Below the pieces are notes generated by a model, which was not told where the DNA came from, did not search any database, and saw only the letters and a list, made by a program, of their open reading frames with translations. The position numbers and the translations under genes are program-made. Positions 8,285 to 17,389 of a stretch of 64,000 nucleotides of DNA are shown in pieces (the stretch's first letter is position 1; every line of letters begins with the position of its first letter). Source of the stretch: Motiliproteus sp041586615 (GTDB lineage: Bacteria > Pseudomonadota > Gammaproteobacteria > Pseudomonadales > Balneatricaceae); NCBI GenBank assembly GCA_041586615.1, contig JBFGZS010000014.1:10691-74690 (forward strand). The letters are read 5' to 3'.

Positions 8285-8318
8285 GCGCCCGTCCCTATGG
8301 ATTGGGCGTTTTTTTTTG
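8285..8318 (+). terminator. Rho-independent terminator of rplM-rpsI
   Basis: GCGCCC (8285-8290) pairs with GGGCGT (8304-8309) around a 13-nt loop, followed by a run of nine to ten T. Confidence 0.85.
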
Positions 8319-8567
8319 GCTGAACTATTTCATCATGGACGTCGAGATAGGGTTGGGGTGGGTTGATTTCCCCTGTTTGCTGAGTTGTAAAACGAAGGTT
8401 GCCTATTGCACCGCAAAATAATAGGGTCTTTGCCTTGTATGCAGCAGACATACTCTTTAAAATCTCGTCAATTTTTTGAGTCCATGAGTTAGTGTTTTTA
8501 ATTCATTGCGGTAGAGGGCTTGGGCCATCAGGTCTGGGCAGGAAGCCGATTAATGGGAGAAACCTTG

Positions 8568-9164
8568 ATGAGTAATGAAGGCGTAAACAAGGGGCGTCGT
8601 CGCTTCCTGGTAGCCTCCACGTCCGCAGTTGGGGCCGTGGGAGCTGTAGGAGCTGCGATCCCCTTCGTAGCTTCGTGGAATCCCAGTGCAAAGGCAAAAG
8701 CGGCAGGTGCTCCGGTTAAAGCGGACATCAGCAAGCTGGCGCCGGGTCAGCAGATGATCGTAGAGTGGCGCGGTAAGCCGGTCTGGATCGTTCGCCGTAC
8801 CCCCGAAGCGCTGGCGAATCTGGAGAAGCTGAGTAGCAAAATGGCGGATCCTGAATCAGCCAAACCGCAGCAGCCCGATTATATACCCAAGACGGCAGCT
8901 CGCGCGTTGAAGGAAGAGTATGCGGTGATGACAGGGATCTGTACCCACCTGGGTTGTTCCCCGACTTACCGTCCTGAGATTGCGCCGGCCGATCTGGGAG
9001 CTGAGTGGCTGGGTGGTTTCTTCTGCCCTTGTCATGGTTCTCGTTTCGATCTGTCCGGTCGCGTATACGCAGGTTTTCCTGCGCCAACCAATCTGGTGAT
9101 TCCGCCTCACGCGTATATCGATGACAAGGTGATCATGGTCGGTGTAGATCAGGAGAAAGCGTAA
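8568..9164 (+). CDS. petA: Ubiquinol-cytochrome c reductase, Rieske iron-sulfur subunit
   Basis: A 198-aa subunit of the bc1 complex that carries electrons from ubiquinol to cytochrome c1. An N-terminal twin-arginine sequence (KGRRRFLVAST) and one membrane anchor lead to the soluble domain with the 2Fe-2S ligands CTHLGC (about 125-130) and CPCHGS (about 153-158). ATG 8568 is preceded by GGGAGA at 7-nt spacing; earlier in-frame ATGs at 8520 and 8553 lack this. The stop overlaps the petB start by one base. A weak TTGAGT (8476) with TTAATT (8498) could be the promoter. Confidence 0.97.
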   Translation: MSNEGVNKGRRRFLVASTSAVGAVGAVGAAIPFVASWNPSAKAKAAGAPVKADISKLAPGQQMIVEWRGKPVWIVRRTPEALANLEKLSSKMADPESAKPQQPDYIPKTAARALKEEYAVMTGICTHLGCSPTYRPEIAPADLGAEWLGGFFCPCHGSRFDLSGRVYAGFPAPTNLVIPPHAYIDDKVIMVGVDQEKA

Positions 9165-10423
9165 TGGGAAACCCGAATAGAAGCAAAGCCGAATCCGGCT
9201 TAATGCGGTGGATCGATGACCGGTTCCCCGCAACCCAGATGTGGGAAGATCATCTGAGTAAGTACTACGCGCCGAAGAATTTTAACTTCTGGTACTTCTT
9301 TGGCTCGCTGGCGCTGTTGGTTTTAGTTAACCAGATCGTGACCGGTATCTGGCTGACCATGAGCTACAACCCCTCCGCGGAAGGTGCCTTCGCTTCCGTT
9401 GAGTACATTATGCGCGACGTTGAGTATGGCTGGTTGCTGCGTTATCTGCACTCAACCGGCGCCTCCGCCTTTTTCGTTGTGGTCTATCTGCATATGTTCC
9501 GCGGCCTGATGTACGGTTCTTACCGTAATCCCCGTGAGCTGCTGTGGATCTTCGGCATGGCAATCTACCTTATCCTGATGGCCGAAGCCTTTATGGGTTA
9601 CCTGCTGCCTTGGGGTCAGATGTCCTACTGGGGTGCCCAGGTTATCATCTCCCTGTTTGGTGCTATCCCCTGGATCGGTGAAGATCTGCAGCAGTGGATC
9701 CGTGGTGACTACCTGATCTCCGGTATCACGTTGAACCGTTTCTTTGCACTGCACGTTATCGCGCTGCCGATCGTACTGCTGGCCCTGGTGGTTCTGCACA
9801 TTCTGGCGCTGCACGAAGTGGGTTCAAACAACCCTGACGGTATTGAAATCAAGAAAAACAAAGACGCAAACGGCATTCCGCTCGATGGTATTCCGTTCCA
9901 CCCATACTACTCCGTGAAGGATATCGTGGGTGTGGTCGTGTTCCTGTTTGTCTTCTGCATGGTTGTGTTCTTCTTCCCTGAGGGCGGCGGTTACTTCCTC
10001 GAGAAGCCCAACTTTGAGCCAGCGAACCCGCTGAAGACGCCCGAGCATATTGCGCCGGTTTGGTACTTCACGCCTTTCTACGCCATGCTGCGTGCGGTAA
10101 CGTACCCGCTGTTCGGTGTGGACGCCAAGTTCTGGGGTGTGGTCGTGATGGGCGGTGCTATCGCTATCCTGTTCGTGCTGCCTTGGCTGGATAAGAGTCC
10201 GGTCAAATCTATCCGCTACAAGGGTATGATTTCCAAGGTGATGCTGGCGGTGTTTGCTGTGTCTTTCGTTATCCTGGGTGTGTTGGGTGCTATTCCGGCA
10301 ACACCAGAGCGGACGATGCTGGCTCAGCTGGCTACCACGCTGTACTTCGTGTTCTTCCTGGCCATGCCTTGGTACAGCAAGATCGACAAGACAAAACCGG
10401 TTCCTGAGAGGGTGACAGGCTAA
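9164..10423 (+). CDS. petB: Cytochrome b of the bc1 complex
   Basis: A 419-aa membrane subunit with about eight to nine helices that binds hemes bL and bH and houses the Qo and Qi sites. The four heme-ligand His are visible in LLRYLHSTGAS and VVYLHMFRGLMYG on helix B and in FALHVIALP and LHILALHEVGSNNP on helix D. The Qo-site PEWY motif appears here as PVWYF (IAPVWYFTPFYAMLR). The gene overlaps petA and petC by one base each, so the three are translationally coupled. Length is normal for the single-chain proteobacterial form. Confidence 0.98.
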   Translation: MGNPNRSKAESGLMRWIDDRFPATQMWEDHLSKYYAPKNFNFWYFFGSLALLVLVNQIVTGIWLTMSYNPSAEGAFASVEYIMRDVEYGWLLRYLHSTGASAFFVVVYLHMFRGLMYGSYRNPRELLWIFGMAIYLILMAEAFMGYLLPWGQMSYWGAQVIISLFGAIPWIGEDLQQWIRGDYLISGITLNRFFALHVIALPIVLLALVVLHILALHEVGSNNPDGIEIKKNKDANGIPLDGIPFHPYYSVKDIVGVVVFLFVFCMVVFFFPEGGGYFLEKPNFEPANPLKTPEHIAPVWYFTPFYAMLRAVTYPLFGVDAKFWGVVVMGGAIAILFVLPWLDKSPVKSIRYKGMISKVMLAVFAVSFVILGVLGAIPATPERTMLAQLATTLYFVFFLAMPWYSKIDKTKPVPERVTG

Positions 10424-11130
10424 TGAAAAAGCTATTTATTGCGATTCTTTTTGCTGCGCTCCCCATGTCTGTCATGGCGGCCGGCGCTAAAGTCCCTCTG
10501 GATGCTTTTGAGGTGAACCTGGATGACAAGCAATCCCTGCAGAACGGCATGGAGTTGTTTGTTGAAAATTGCATGGGTTGTCATTCAGCTCAGTACCAGC
10601 GTTATGAGCGTGCTGCCGATGATCTGGGCATGGATAAAGCTTATGTTGAAGAGAATCTGATCGTTGGTGATCAGAAGATCGGTCAGCAGATGACTATTGC
10701 CATGACCACTGATGACGCGCAAATCTGGTTTGGTGCGCCGCCACCGGATCTGACGTTGGCTACCCGTGTACGCGGTGCCGACTGGGTTTACACCTATCTG
10801 CGTAGCTTCTATGTTGATGACTCCCGCCCCTGGGGAGTTAATAACAAGGTGTTCAAGGACGTGGGTATGCCCAACGTTCTCGTCGGGCTGCAAGGTGTCC
10901 AGGTTTGTAAAGGTGAGCACTGTGAAGAGCTGGAGTTGAAGTCTGCCGGAACCATGAATGCGCAGGATTTCGACAAGGCGATGTACGACCTGACTAACTT
11001 CATGGCGTATATGTCAGAGCCATCGAAGATGGTGAGTGGTACAATCGGCATGTATGTGCTGATCTTCCTGGCTATTCTGTTCGTCTTTGCTTACGCACTG
11101 AAGAAAGAGTTCTGGAAAGATATCCACTGA
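10423..11130 (+). CDS. petC: Cytochrome c1
   Basis: A 235-aa periplasmic heme protein anchored by a C-terminal helix. A signal peptide (residues 1-19, ending VMAAG) precedes the single heme motif CMGCH at about 50-54. A Met ligand candidate lies in the KMVSGTIGMYV region near the anchor. The C-terminal membrane helix (IGMYVLIFLAILFVFAYAL) ends with KKEFWKDIH. It is the last gene of petABC and is followed by a terminator. Confidence 0.97.
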   Translation: MKKLFIAILFAALPMSVMAAGAKVPLDAFEVNLDDKQSLQNGMELFVENCMGCHSAQYQRYERAADDLGMDKAYVEENLIVGDQKIGQQMTIAMTTDDAQIWFGAPPPDLTLATRVRGADWVYTYLRSFYVDDSRPWGVNNKVFKDVGMPNVLVGLQGVQVCKGEHCEELELKSAGTMNAQDFDKAMYDLTNFMAYMSEPSKMVSGTIGMYVLIFLAILFVFAYALKKEFWKDIH

Positions 11131-11160
11131 CGTAACGGGTTTTTACTGACCCCTTGCAAG

Positions 11161-11189
11161 CGCACGCGATCTTTGGTCGCGTGCGTTTT
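11161..11189 (+). terminator. Terminator after petABC
   Basis: CGCACGCGA (11161-11169) and TCGCGTGCG (11177-11185) form a 9-bp GC-rich stem with a 7-nt loop, followed by TTTT. Confidence 0.85.
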
Positions 11190-11219
11190 AATTCATATGC
11201 GATAGTTCAAGGTGCCAAC

Positions 11220-11849
11220 ATGGGTGTGATGTCAAAACGTTCCTCGATGACCTTTTTTTCAGATGGTGCTGATCATTACAGCCATCGTGTGCGGATCGTG
11301 CTGGCGGAAAAAGGGGTTGCTGTCGATGTTCTGGACACCGATCCGAATAATCCGCCGGAAGATCTGTCGGAGGTTAACCCGTATAACAACCTGCCGACGC
11401 TGGTGGATCGCGAGCTTGTTCTTTACGAGCCCAACGTGATGATGGAGTACCTTGATGAGCGTTTTCCGCATCCCCCTCTGCTGCCTGTTTATCCGGTGGC
11501 GCGTGCCGAAAGCCGGTTGTTTATCTATCGGATCGATAAGGATTGGTGTCGCTTGGTCGATGTGATCATGAAGACCGGTGATGAGACTGAGAAAGAGGCG
11601 GCGCGGAAAGAGTTGCGTGAAAGTCTGGTTGCTACAGCGCCCATCTTTTCTGAGAAACCGTTTTTTATGAGCGATGAGTTTACGCTGGTTGATTGCTGTA
11701 TCGCGCCTATTTTGTGGCGTTTGCCGCAGCTGGGTATCGAGCTTGATCATCCATCCGTTAAGCCGTTGACCGACTATATGGATCGACTGTTTGATCGAGA
11801 TTCTTTTATCGATAGTTTGTCTGAAGCCGAGAAAGAGATTCGCTGTTAA
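11220..11849 (+). CDS. sspA: Stringent starvation protein A
   Basis: A 209-aa glutathione S-transferase-fold protein that binds RNA polymerase. The N-terminal thioredoxin-like domain (about 10-90) contains HYSHRVRIVLAEKG and NPYNNLPTLVDREL. The C-terminal helical domain holds FSEKPFFMSDEFTLVDCCIAPILWRL. The catalytic GST residue is not conserved, as is usual in SspA. ATG 11220 was chosen because relatives begin MGV; an earlier in-frame start at 11154 falls inside the petC terminator. sspB follows after a separate terminator. Confidence 0.95.
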   Translation: MGVMSKRSSMTFFSDGADHYSHRVRIVLAEKGVAVDVLDTDPNNPPEDLSEVNPYNNLPTLVDRELVLYEPNVMMEYLDERFPHPPLLPVYPVARAESRLFIYRIDKDWCRLVDVIMKTGDETEKEAARKELRESLVATAPIFSEKPFFMSDEFTLVDCCIAPILWRLPQLGIELDHPSVKPLTDYMDRLFDRDSFIDSLSEAEKEIRC

Positions 11850-11872
11850 GCGCGTTTTTCGATGTAAACAGA

Positions 11873-11893
11873 GGGAGACTAAGTCTCCCTTTT
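11873..11893 (+). terminator. Terminator between sspA and sspB
   Basis: GGGAGAC (11873-11879) and GTCTCCC (11883-11889) form a perfect 7-bp stem with a TAA loop, then TTTTT. sspB may be reached by read-through or have its own promoter. Confidence 0.75.
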
Positions 11894-11921
11894 TAATGGT
11901 TAATTGTTTTTGGGTTTATTT

Positions 11922-12314
11922 ATGACACCAAGTCGCCCCTATTTGATTCGTGGGCTCAATGATTGGATTAATGACAATCAATCGACGCCCTATATTGTGG
12001 TTGATGCCGGTATTCAAGGGATTCAGGTACCTGAGGATTACATCAGCGATGGACAGATTGTGTTGAATATCGCGCCTTCTGCCGTGAAGGAGCTGATGAT
12101 TACGAATGAGGCTGTCGAGTTTAGCGCACGATTCGGCGGTGTGCCGATGCAGGTATATGTCCCGATTATTGCCGTTATGGCTATCTACGCCAAAGAGAGT
12201 GGTCAGGGGATGAGCTTTGGGCGTGAGCCCGGTGCGCCAGAGCCGCCGACCTCGCCGAGCGGTGATGATAAAGCCAAGGCCTCGACGCGCCCCGTGTTAA
12301 AAGTCGTTAAATAA
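11922..12314 (+). CDS. sspB: ClpXP adaptor SspB
   Basis: A 130-aa adaptor that brings ssrA-tagged proteins to ClpXP. The substrate-binding domain (about 1-105) includes RPYLIRGLNDWI, VDAGIQGIQVP, IVLNIAPSAVKEL, FSARFGGVPMQVYVPI and VMAIYAKESGQGM. A disordered acidic and proline-rich linker ends in the short ClpX-binding tail RPVLKVVK, matching the XB motif. ATG 11922 matches homologues; an in-frame start at 11904 has no support. It converges with dolP. Confidence 0.95.
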   Translation: MTPSRPYLIRGLNDWINDNQSTPYIVVDAGIQGIQVPEDYISDGQIVLNIAPSAVKELMITNEAVEFSARFGGVPMQVYVPIIAVMAIYAKESGQGMSFGREPGAPEPPTSPSGDDKAKASTRPVLKVVK

Positions 12315-12336
12315 TGTTGCGCGTTAATTAGACGTT

Positions 12337-12357
12337 CGCCACCCAGTGTGGGTGGCG
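12337..12357. terminator. Hairpin between convergent sspB and dolP
   Basis: CGCCACCC (12337-12344) pairs with GGGTGGCG (12350-12357), an 8-bp stem with a 5-nt loop. No clear T-run follows on either strand, so its role as terminator is uncertain. Confidence 0.4.
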
Positions 12358-12430
12358 ATAGGTGGTCTGTTTGCGTTTTGCGTGTCCGGCAGTCTGTCCT
12401 TGGAGGCTGCTGGTTTTTCTGGTTGCAACG

Positions 12431-12997
12431 CTAGTCGATGTATTCAAACATTTTGACTACTTTTTGCACGCCGTGGGTTTCCTGTACCAGTCGGACAGCC
12501 TGTGCCGCTTCCTCTTGGCTAATAAGCCCTAGCAAATAAACAACCCCGTTTTCGGTGACGACCTTGATCCCCATGGCACTGACCTTTTCGTTGGCCATCA
12601 TCTTGGTTTTAACTTTTGCCGATATCCAGGTGTCATTGACGCGAACAATGTGCGACGTTGGACCCGAGATACTGATTTCGTTGTAGACCTTGCGCACTTT
12701 GCTCAGCCGCTTGACAACCGTTTCAGCGAGTTCGCGGCTGGCTGTATCGGGGACTTGTCCGGCGAGTAGTACGACGCCGTTGTAGCTGGTCACCAGGATG
12801 TGTGACTGGCTCAGGGCCGGTGATGCTTTGCTGATATTGACCAGTGACTTGGTTTCAATGGACTCGTCGTCGATGATCGTGCCGAGCGTGCGGCTGCTGG
12901 CGACTTCGTTCATCGGTTGTTCGCTGGTTGCGCTGATGATGCTGCTGCAGCCGCCGAGTGCGAGTGTGCAGGCTAGAAATAAGGCTGATCTGTTCAT
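12431..12997 (-). CDS. dolP: BON-domain outer-membrane lipoprotein DolP (YraP)
   Basis: A 188-aa lipoprotein that supports outer-membrane integrity. A signal peptide ends in the lipobox LGGC (Cys about 16). Two BON domains follow at about 45-115 (ISKASPALSQSHILVTSYNG, GVVLLAGQVPD) and 125-188 (ISAKVKTKMM, GVVYLLGLISQEEA). Its ATG overlaps the end of the diaA gene by 4 bases, so it is the last gene of the lpoA-yraN-diaA-dolP operon, a conserved gammaproteobacterial order. Confidence 0.95.
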   Translation of the reverse strand: MNRSALFLACTLALGGCSSIISATSEQPMNEVASSRTLGTIIDDESIETKSLVNISKASPALSQSHILVTSYNGVVLLAGQVPDTASRELAETVVKRLSKVRKVYNEISISGPTSHIVRVNDTWISAKVKTKMMANEKVSAMGIKVVTENGVVYLLGLISQEEAAQAVRLVQETHGVQKVVKMFEYID

Positions 12998-13590
12998 TCT
13001 TCGTCACCGCCAAATAGTTGGTATTCAATAAGATTGCCGATACCGTGCAGTACCATAAGATGTACTTCCTGTACCAGTGCGCTCGAGGTTGAGGGGATGC
13101 AGATTTCCACTTCCTCGGGTGTCAGGAGTGCTGCCATACCGCCGCCGTCATTGCCGGTTAGCGCGATGACGTCCATCTCCCTGTCGTGTGCAGCCTGTAT
13201 AGCCTGCACCATGTTGGCTGATCTACCGTGGGGTGATAACGCCAGTAAGATGTCGCCGGGCTGTCCAAGGGCGCGAATCTGCTTGGAGTAGATCTCGCCG
13301 AAATTGCCGTCATCGGCAATGGCGCTCAGGGTGGCGCTGTCGGCTGACAGGGCGCAGGCTGGCAGGCCGGGGCGTTCCTGGGAGTAGCGATTGAGGAGTA
13401 GGGCAGAAAAATACTGTGCCAGGGCCGCGGAGCCTCCATTGCCGCAGCAAAGAACTTTATGCTCGCTGATCAGGCAGTGAAAGATCATGATGGCAGCCTG
13501 CTCGATAGCCGGGCAAAACTCTTCTAGGGCATGGGCTTTGAGATCCAGACCTTGATGGAAGTGGTCGATAATACGGTCTTGCAGTTCCAT
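12994..13590 (-). CDS. diaA: SIS-domain protein DiaA (DnaA-binding; GmhA-like)
   Basis: A 198-aa phosphosugar-isomerase-fold protein. The SIS domain (about 35-190) has the sugar-phosphate loop CGNGGSAALAQYFS and LALSPHGRSANMVQAI. In E. coli DiaA tetramers bind DnaA at oriC; the paralogue GmhA isomerises sedoheptulose 7-phosphate. The position between yraN and dolP supports DiaA, while sequence alone would fit either. It overlaps dolP by 4 bases and lies 13 bases after yraN. Confidence 0.9.
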   Translation of the reverse strand: MELQDRIIDHFHQGLDLKAHALEEFCPAIEQAAIMIFHCLISEHKVLCCGNGGSAALAQYFSALLLNRYSQERPGLPACALSADSATLSAIADDGNFGEIYSKQIRALGQPGDILLALSPHGRSANMVQAIQAAHDREMDVIALTGNDGGGMAALLTPEEVEICIPSTSSALVQEVHLMVLHGIGNLIEYQLFGGDEE

Positions 13591-13603
13591 TCGTTCCTCG
13601 GAT

Positions 13604-13957
13604 TCAGGATTCGATCGCGTTGGTTATCCAGCTGACATTATTGCCGTGTGTCTTGTCGCAGGCGAGGATATCAAATCTGCACGCCCAATTGCGATACTGG
13701 GGGTGATATTGTAGAAAATGACGTGCGGTATAAATGAGTTTTTGCTGTTTGCGATAATTAACGGTTTCGGCGGGAGAGCCGAAGCGATTGTTTGATCGCA
13801 TGCGTACTTCGATGAAGACCAGTGTTTTACCGCTGTGCATTATCAGGTCTATCTCGCCGCGGGGACAGTGGTAATTGCGGGTGATTAGCCGAAGATTTCT
13901 GGTTTGCAGATACGCCAGGGCAAAATCTTCAGCGTGCTGGCCGGTTGAGCGGCTCAA
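13604..13957 (-). CDS. yraN: YraN family protein (UPF0102, endonuclease-like fold)
   Basis: A 117-aa protein with the restriction-endonuclease-like core found in YraN: GQHAEDFALAYL, then RGEIDLIM and TLVFIEVRMRS, which align with the D-x(n)-E-x-K type metal-binding pattern (Asp in GEIDLI, Glu in FIEVR). The Lys of the motif is replaced by Arg here, as is common in the family. Its biochemical role is not established. Its start overlaps the end of lpoA by 4 bases. Confidence 0.93.
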   Translation of the reverse strand: MSRSTGQHAEDFALAYLQTRNLRLITRNYHCPRGEIDLIMHSGKTLVFIEVRMRSNNRFGSPAETVNYRKQQKLIYTARHFLQYHPQYRNWACRFDILACDKTHGNNVSWITNAIES

Positions 13958-15858
13958 TACGGCGCGTCCATCCGGAGTGGGCTGCCGTTATGCATTTTTG
14001 CCCAGTCTAGGGCGCGCTGGGTCCGCCCCTCGGCATCGATGCTCAGTCGACCGGTCAAGCCTTGCATATAACTATCGGGTTGTGCCTGTAAGCGCTGGAT
14101 AAAGGGGGTTAGGAAATAGGCATCGGCGCCGAGCGCGTACAGCCGGCCAAAACGTGAGGCTGTATCGTCGCGCTGGGATTTCAGCGTGCGTTGGAGCGGG
14201 GCGTCGTGGTTAAGCAGCCAAGGGGTTTCGGTGAAGCGAATATTGTTAAGGTCCCTGTCTTTCTTGGGGCTGGCTTTGCCCTGGAAGACCTGTGAGGTGG
14301 CATACACCGGCAGGTCGGCGGCGAAGTGAAAGGCCAGTATGGGGTTGATCTGTCGTGCGTCTTCGGCTAGCGCGCTCAAGAACAGAAAATCGATGTCCTG
14401 GCGGCGTCGCGGTTCAAATTCAGGCCGTTCGCCCAAGTATTTGGCTACACGGCGGGCTCTGGCTGTGCTTTTGTCGACCGCTAGCAGTGCGCTGATCGCC
14501 TCTGAATGATCCTGTGAGCCGCTAAAGCGGGCGCTGTTGCCAACAAGGCCGCCAAGGTGTCGCCATTCGGCGAGGAAGCTGTCGCGTATTTTTTCGCCCC
14601 AGTTGGTTGAGGGGGTAAGTGTTAGTGCAATGCGGCGGCCATCTTGCCAGGCTTGACGTGCGATTTGCCGGGCTTCGTCCTCGGCCGCAAGGCCGAATTG
14701 GAACAGGTCGATGGTGTTGTTGTTCTGTTCTGCATAGTTTAGCGCCAGGGTGGGGATGCCTAGAATACCCTGGTCGAGCAGCGCTGGAAGGTGGTGTTTG
14801 CTCAGGGGGCCGATGATCATGTCAATCTGCAGCGCTTTGGCCTGCGTGTAAAATGCGTCAAGGTCCTCAATGGCTGCGCTATCAAAAAAGCTCAGTGTGG
14901 GTTGGCGGGGTTGCTCGGCGTGAAGGCTGTTGGTGGGGTGTCTGTTATCTGCACGTTCACTGTAATAAGCGGCGAGAAAGCCTTCCAGAATGGCCTGTCC
15001 TGGGCGCTTGAGCTTGCCGCTCTGCGGGAGCAGCAGGGCGATATGCTGGCGGGCCGGCGGTGTGGCTTCGAACAGTGCGGCAACGTCGGAGGGTTGGGAA
15101 AGCTGGGCGGGGTGCGCAGCCCACTGGTGCTGCCAGCGGTTTAGCCTGATGCTGCGGGCGCGAATGTCGCTATCCAGTGTGCTGACCAGTACATAAAGCG
15201 TATACCAGCCCTGCTCCAGCAAGGTGTTCGTGCTGTCTTTTGCCCAGCCGGCGACCGTCTGTGGGTCCTGGGCTTTTAGTAAAGACCAGATCTGATCGTT
15301 CTGGATCTGGGTTTGCGTTTGCGTCTCATCGGTCTGGTCGGGGGTGGCGTTGATAAGTGCCTTGATAAGCGCTGTTTCATCCCCCTGTTGTTGGTAGCTG
15401 GTAATGCGGGCGTTTTGTAAGGCGCGCTGCTCTTCTTGATTCAGCAATTCTGGCGCATTGATCTGGGAAAGCCAGGCGAGTCCTTGGTCCGTGTTACCCA
15501 GTTGTTGTGCGCTGAGTCCTTGCAGAAGTCGTAGTCGTTGCAGTTTGTCACCAGACAGCATGAGCGCATTGATGTTTTGCAGCTGAGACTGAGCACTCAG
15601 GAACTGGTCATTGTCATACAGGCGCTGTGCGGCCAGTAGTGTATACTCCGCTTTGCTCACAGGACTGCTGCTTTCTGCTTGGAGTAACAGTTGCTCAATT
15701 TCGGACAATGCGCGTCCCTGTTCTATCGATTCCGTGCTTTCATGCGTCGGCGTTTCGGAGGTGGGTACGCCGGTACAACCCACCAGAATCAAAGCCAGGA
15801 TGGCTGTCGGTAGCAGGGAAAGGCAGTGCAGTCGTGTCGTTCTGAGTGCTAAGTACAT
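13954..15858 (-). CDS. lpoA: Outer-membrane lipoprotein LpoA, activator of PBP1a
   Basis: A 634-aa lipoprotein that reaches from the outer membrane to stimulate the peptidoglycan synthase PBP1a. A signal peptide ends with the lipobox LVGC (Cys 28). An N-terminal TPR-like helical region (about 40-260) precedes a periplasmic-binding-protein-like domain of LppC type (about 270-630) with HIALLLPQSGKLKRPGQAIL and GPLSKHHLPALLDQG. First gene of the minus-strand operon. It starts only 35 bp from the divergent rsmI. Confidence 0.93.
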   Translation of the reverse strand: MYLALRTTRLHCLSLLPTAILALILVGCTGVPTSETPTHESTESIEQGRALSEIEQLLLQAESSSPVSKAEYTLLAAQRLYDNDQFLSAQSQLQNINALMLSGDKLQRLRLLQGLSAQQLGNTDQGLAWLSQINAPELLNQEEQRALQNARITSYQQQGDETALIKALINATPDQTDETQTQTQIQNDQIWSLLKAQDPQTVAGWAKDSTNTLLEQGWYTLYVLVSTLDSDIRARSIRLNRWQHQWAAHPAQLSQPSDVAALFEATPPARQHIALLLPQSGKLKRPGQAILEGFLAAYYSERADNRHPTNSLHAEQPRQPTLSFFDSAAIEDLDAFYTQAKALQIDMIIGPLSKHHLPALLDQGILGIPTLALNYAEQNNNTIDLFQFGLAAEDEARQIARQAWQDGRRIALTLTPSTNWGEKIRDSFLAEWRHLGGLVGNSARFSGSQDHSEAISALLAVDKSTARARRVAKYLGERPEFEPRRRQDIDFLFLSALAEDARQINPILAFHFAADLPVYATSQVFQGKASPKKDRDLNNIRFTETPWLLNHDAPLQRTLKSQRDDTASRFGRLYALGADAYFLTPFIQRLQAQPDSYMQGLTGRLSIDAEGRTQRALDWAKMHNGSPLRMDAPY

Positions 15859-15893
15859 GTCACATTAATTCAATTGTCGGTCGCGCCCAACCT

Positions 15894-16745
15894 ATGTCAG
15901 ATGCCACGCTATATATTGTATCCACACCCATCGGAAATCTCGGTGATATGACCCCGCGAGCGGTGGAGATTCTCAGTAATGTTGCCCTGATTGCCGCCGA
16001 AGATACCCGGCATAGTGGCCGGTTGATGCAGCACTTTGATATTCGCACGCCTATGTGGTCATTGCATGATCACAACGAGCGCGGGCAGGCCGATAGAATA
16101 GTACAGCGTTTGCAGCAGGGTGAAAACATTGCGCTGATCTCTGATGCGGGAACGCCGCTTATTTCGGATCCTGGCTTTCATTTGGTGCGCGTGGTGCGCG
16201 ATGCGGGTTTTGCCGTGGTGCCGGTTCCCGGAGCTTGCGCGCTGATCGCGGCATTGAGTGCCTCGGGGTTGCCCACGGATCGCTTTGCTTTCGAGGGTTT
16301 CTTGCCAGCCCGGAGTAAAGGGCGTCGAGAGCGGCTGGCGTCTGTGGCGGATGACGGGCGGACGCTGATCTTTTATGAGTCGCCGCACCGGTTGTTGGAG
16401 TCGTTGGCCGATATGCAGGATGTGCTCGGCGCAGATCGCTATGTTGTTCTGGCCCGAGAGTTGACCAAAACCTTCGAGACGATTCATGGCGATACCTTGG
16501 CGAACCTGCAGGCATGGGTGCGCCAGGACCCTTACCAGCAAAAGGGTGAGTTCGTGCTGCTGGTGCAAGGGGTGGTTGCTGCAGCCGTCGATGAGGATGC
16601 GTTAGACCGAGAGTCGCTGCGGGTTTTGGATCTGTTGTTGGACGAGCTGTCTGTTAAGCAGGCCTCTGCTTTGGCGGCACGCATCTGTGGAGGGAAGAAG
16701 AAGCTGTTCTATCAGGCGGCGCTGGCGCGCAAGGCTGAGGCTTGA
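15894..16745 (+). CDS. rsmI: 16S rRNA 2'-O-ribose C1402 methyltransferase RsmI
   Basis: A 283-aa SAM-dependent enzyme that methylates the ribose of C1402 in the decoding centre, the partner of RsmH (N4 of the same base), whose gene is 1.7 kb downstream. The tetrapyrrole-methylase fold shows LYIVSTPIGNLGDMTPRA at the N-terminus, AAEDTRHSG, SDAGTPLISDPG and GACALIAALSASGLPTDRF. The last 60 residues form the RsmI HTH-like tail. ATG 15894 gives the standard N-terminus; an in-frame start at 15846 overlaps lpoA. Confidence 0.95.
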   Translation: MSDATLYIVSTPIGNLGDMTPRAVEILSNVALIAAEDTRHSGRLMQHFDIRTPMWSLHDHNERGQADRIVQRLQQGENIALISDAGTPLISDPGFHLVRVVRDAGFAVVPVPGACALIAALSASGLPTDRFAFEGFLPARSKGRRERLASVADDGRTLIFYESPHRLLESLADMQDVLGADRYVVLARELTKTFETIHGDTLANLQAWVRQDPYQQKGEFVLLVQGVVAAAVDEDALDRESLRVLDLLLDELSVKQASALAARICGGKKKLFYQAALARKAEA

Positions 16746-16923
16746 GCCGCGGCCAGTGAGGCGTCTATGATCGAGCGGTTGGTCGGGTAGGGTTGTTAGG
16801 CTGTTGGGGTTTTGGGGTTTTGGACGTTGGTTTGCTGTGATCGTCCAGGGCGGCGTTCGACTGTGTTGGCGCACCGCTGCATGTAAGTTGGTGGCTTTTC
16901 AGGCGTCTGTCAGAAAATGGCTC

Positions 16924-16952
16924 TTGAGGCGGGGTCGGGATACGCGTACTAT
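16924..16952 (+). promoter_or_regulatory. rnpB promoter
   Basis: TTGAGG (16924-16929), a 17-bp spacer, and TACTAT (16947-16952) place the start of transcription at about 16959, exactly where the RNase P RNA P1 strand begins. Confidence 0.7.
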
Positions 16953-16958
16953 TGCGCC

Positions 16959-17320
<362 letters not shown>

Positions 17321-17389
17321 CATTGTATGCCGGTAGCGTATACCCCGTCAGCGGGTCGTGCGCTATCGGCTTTTTCGTGGCGGTTTTTT

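Noticed and set aside
13034..13291. Plus-strand frames antisense to diaA and lpoA
   Set aside because: The minus-strand genes are clear family members in a conserved operon; the opposite frames lack any recognisable feature.
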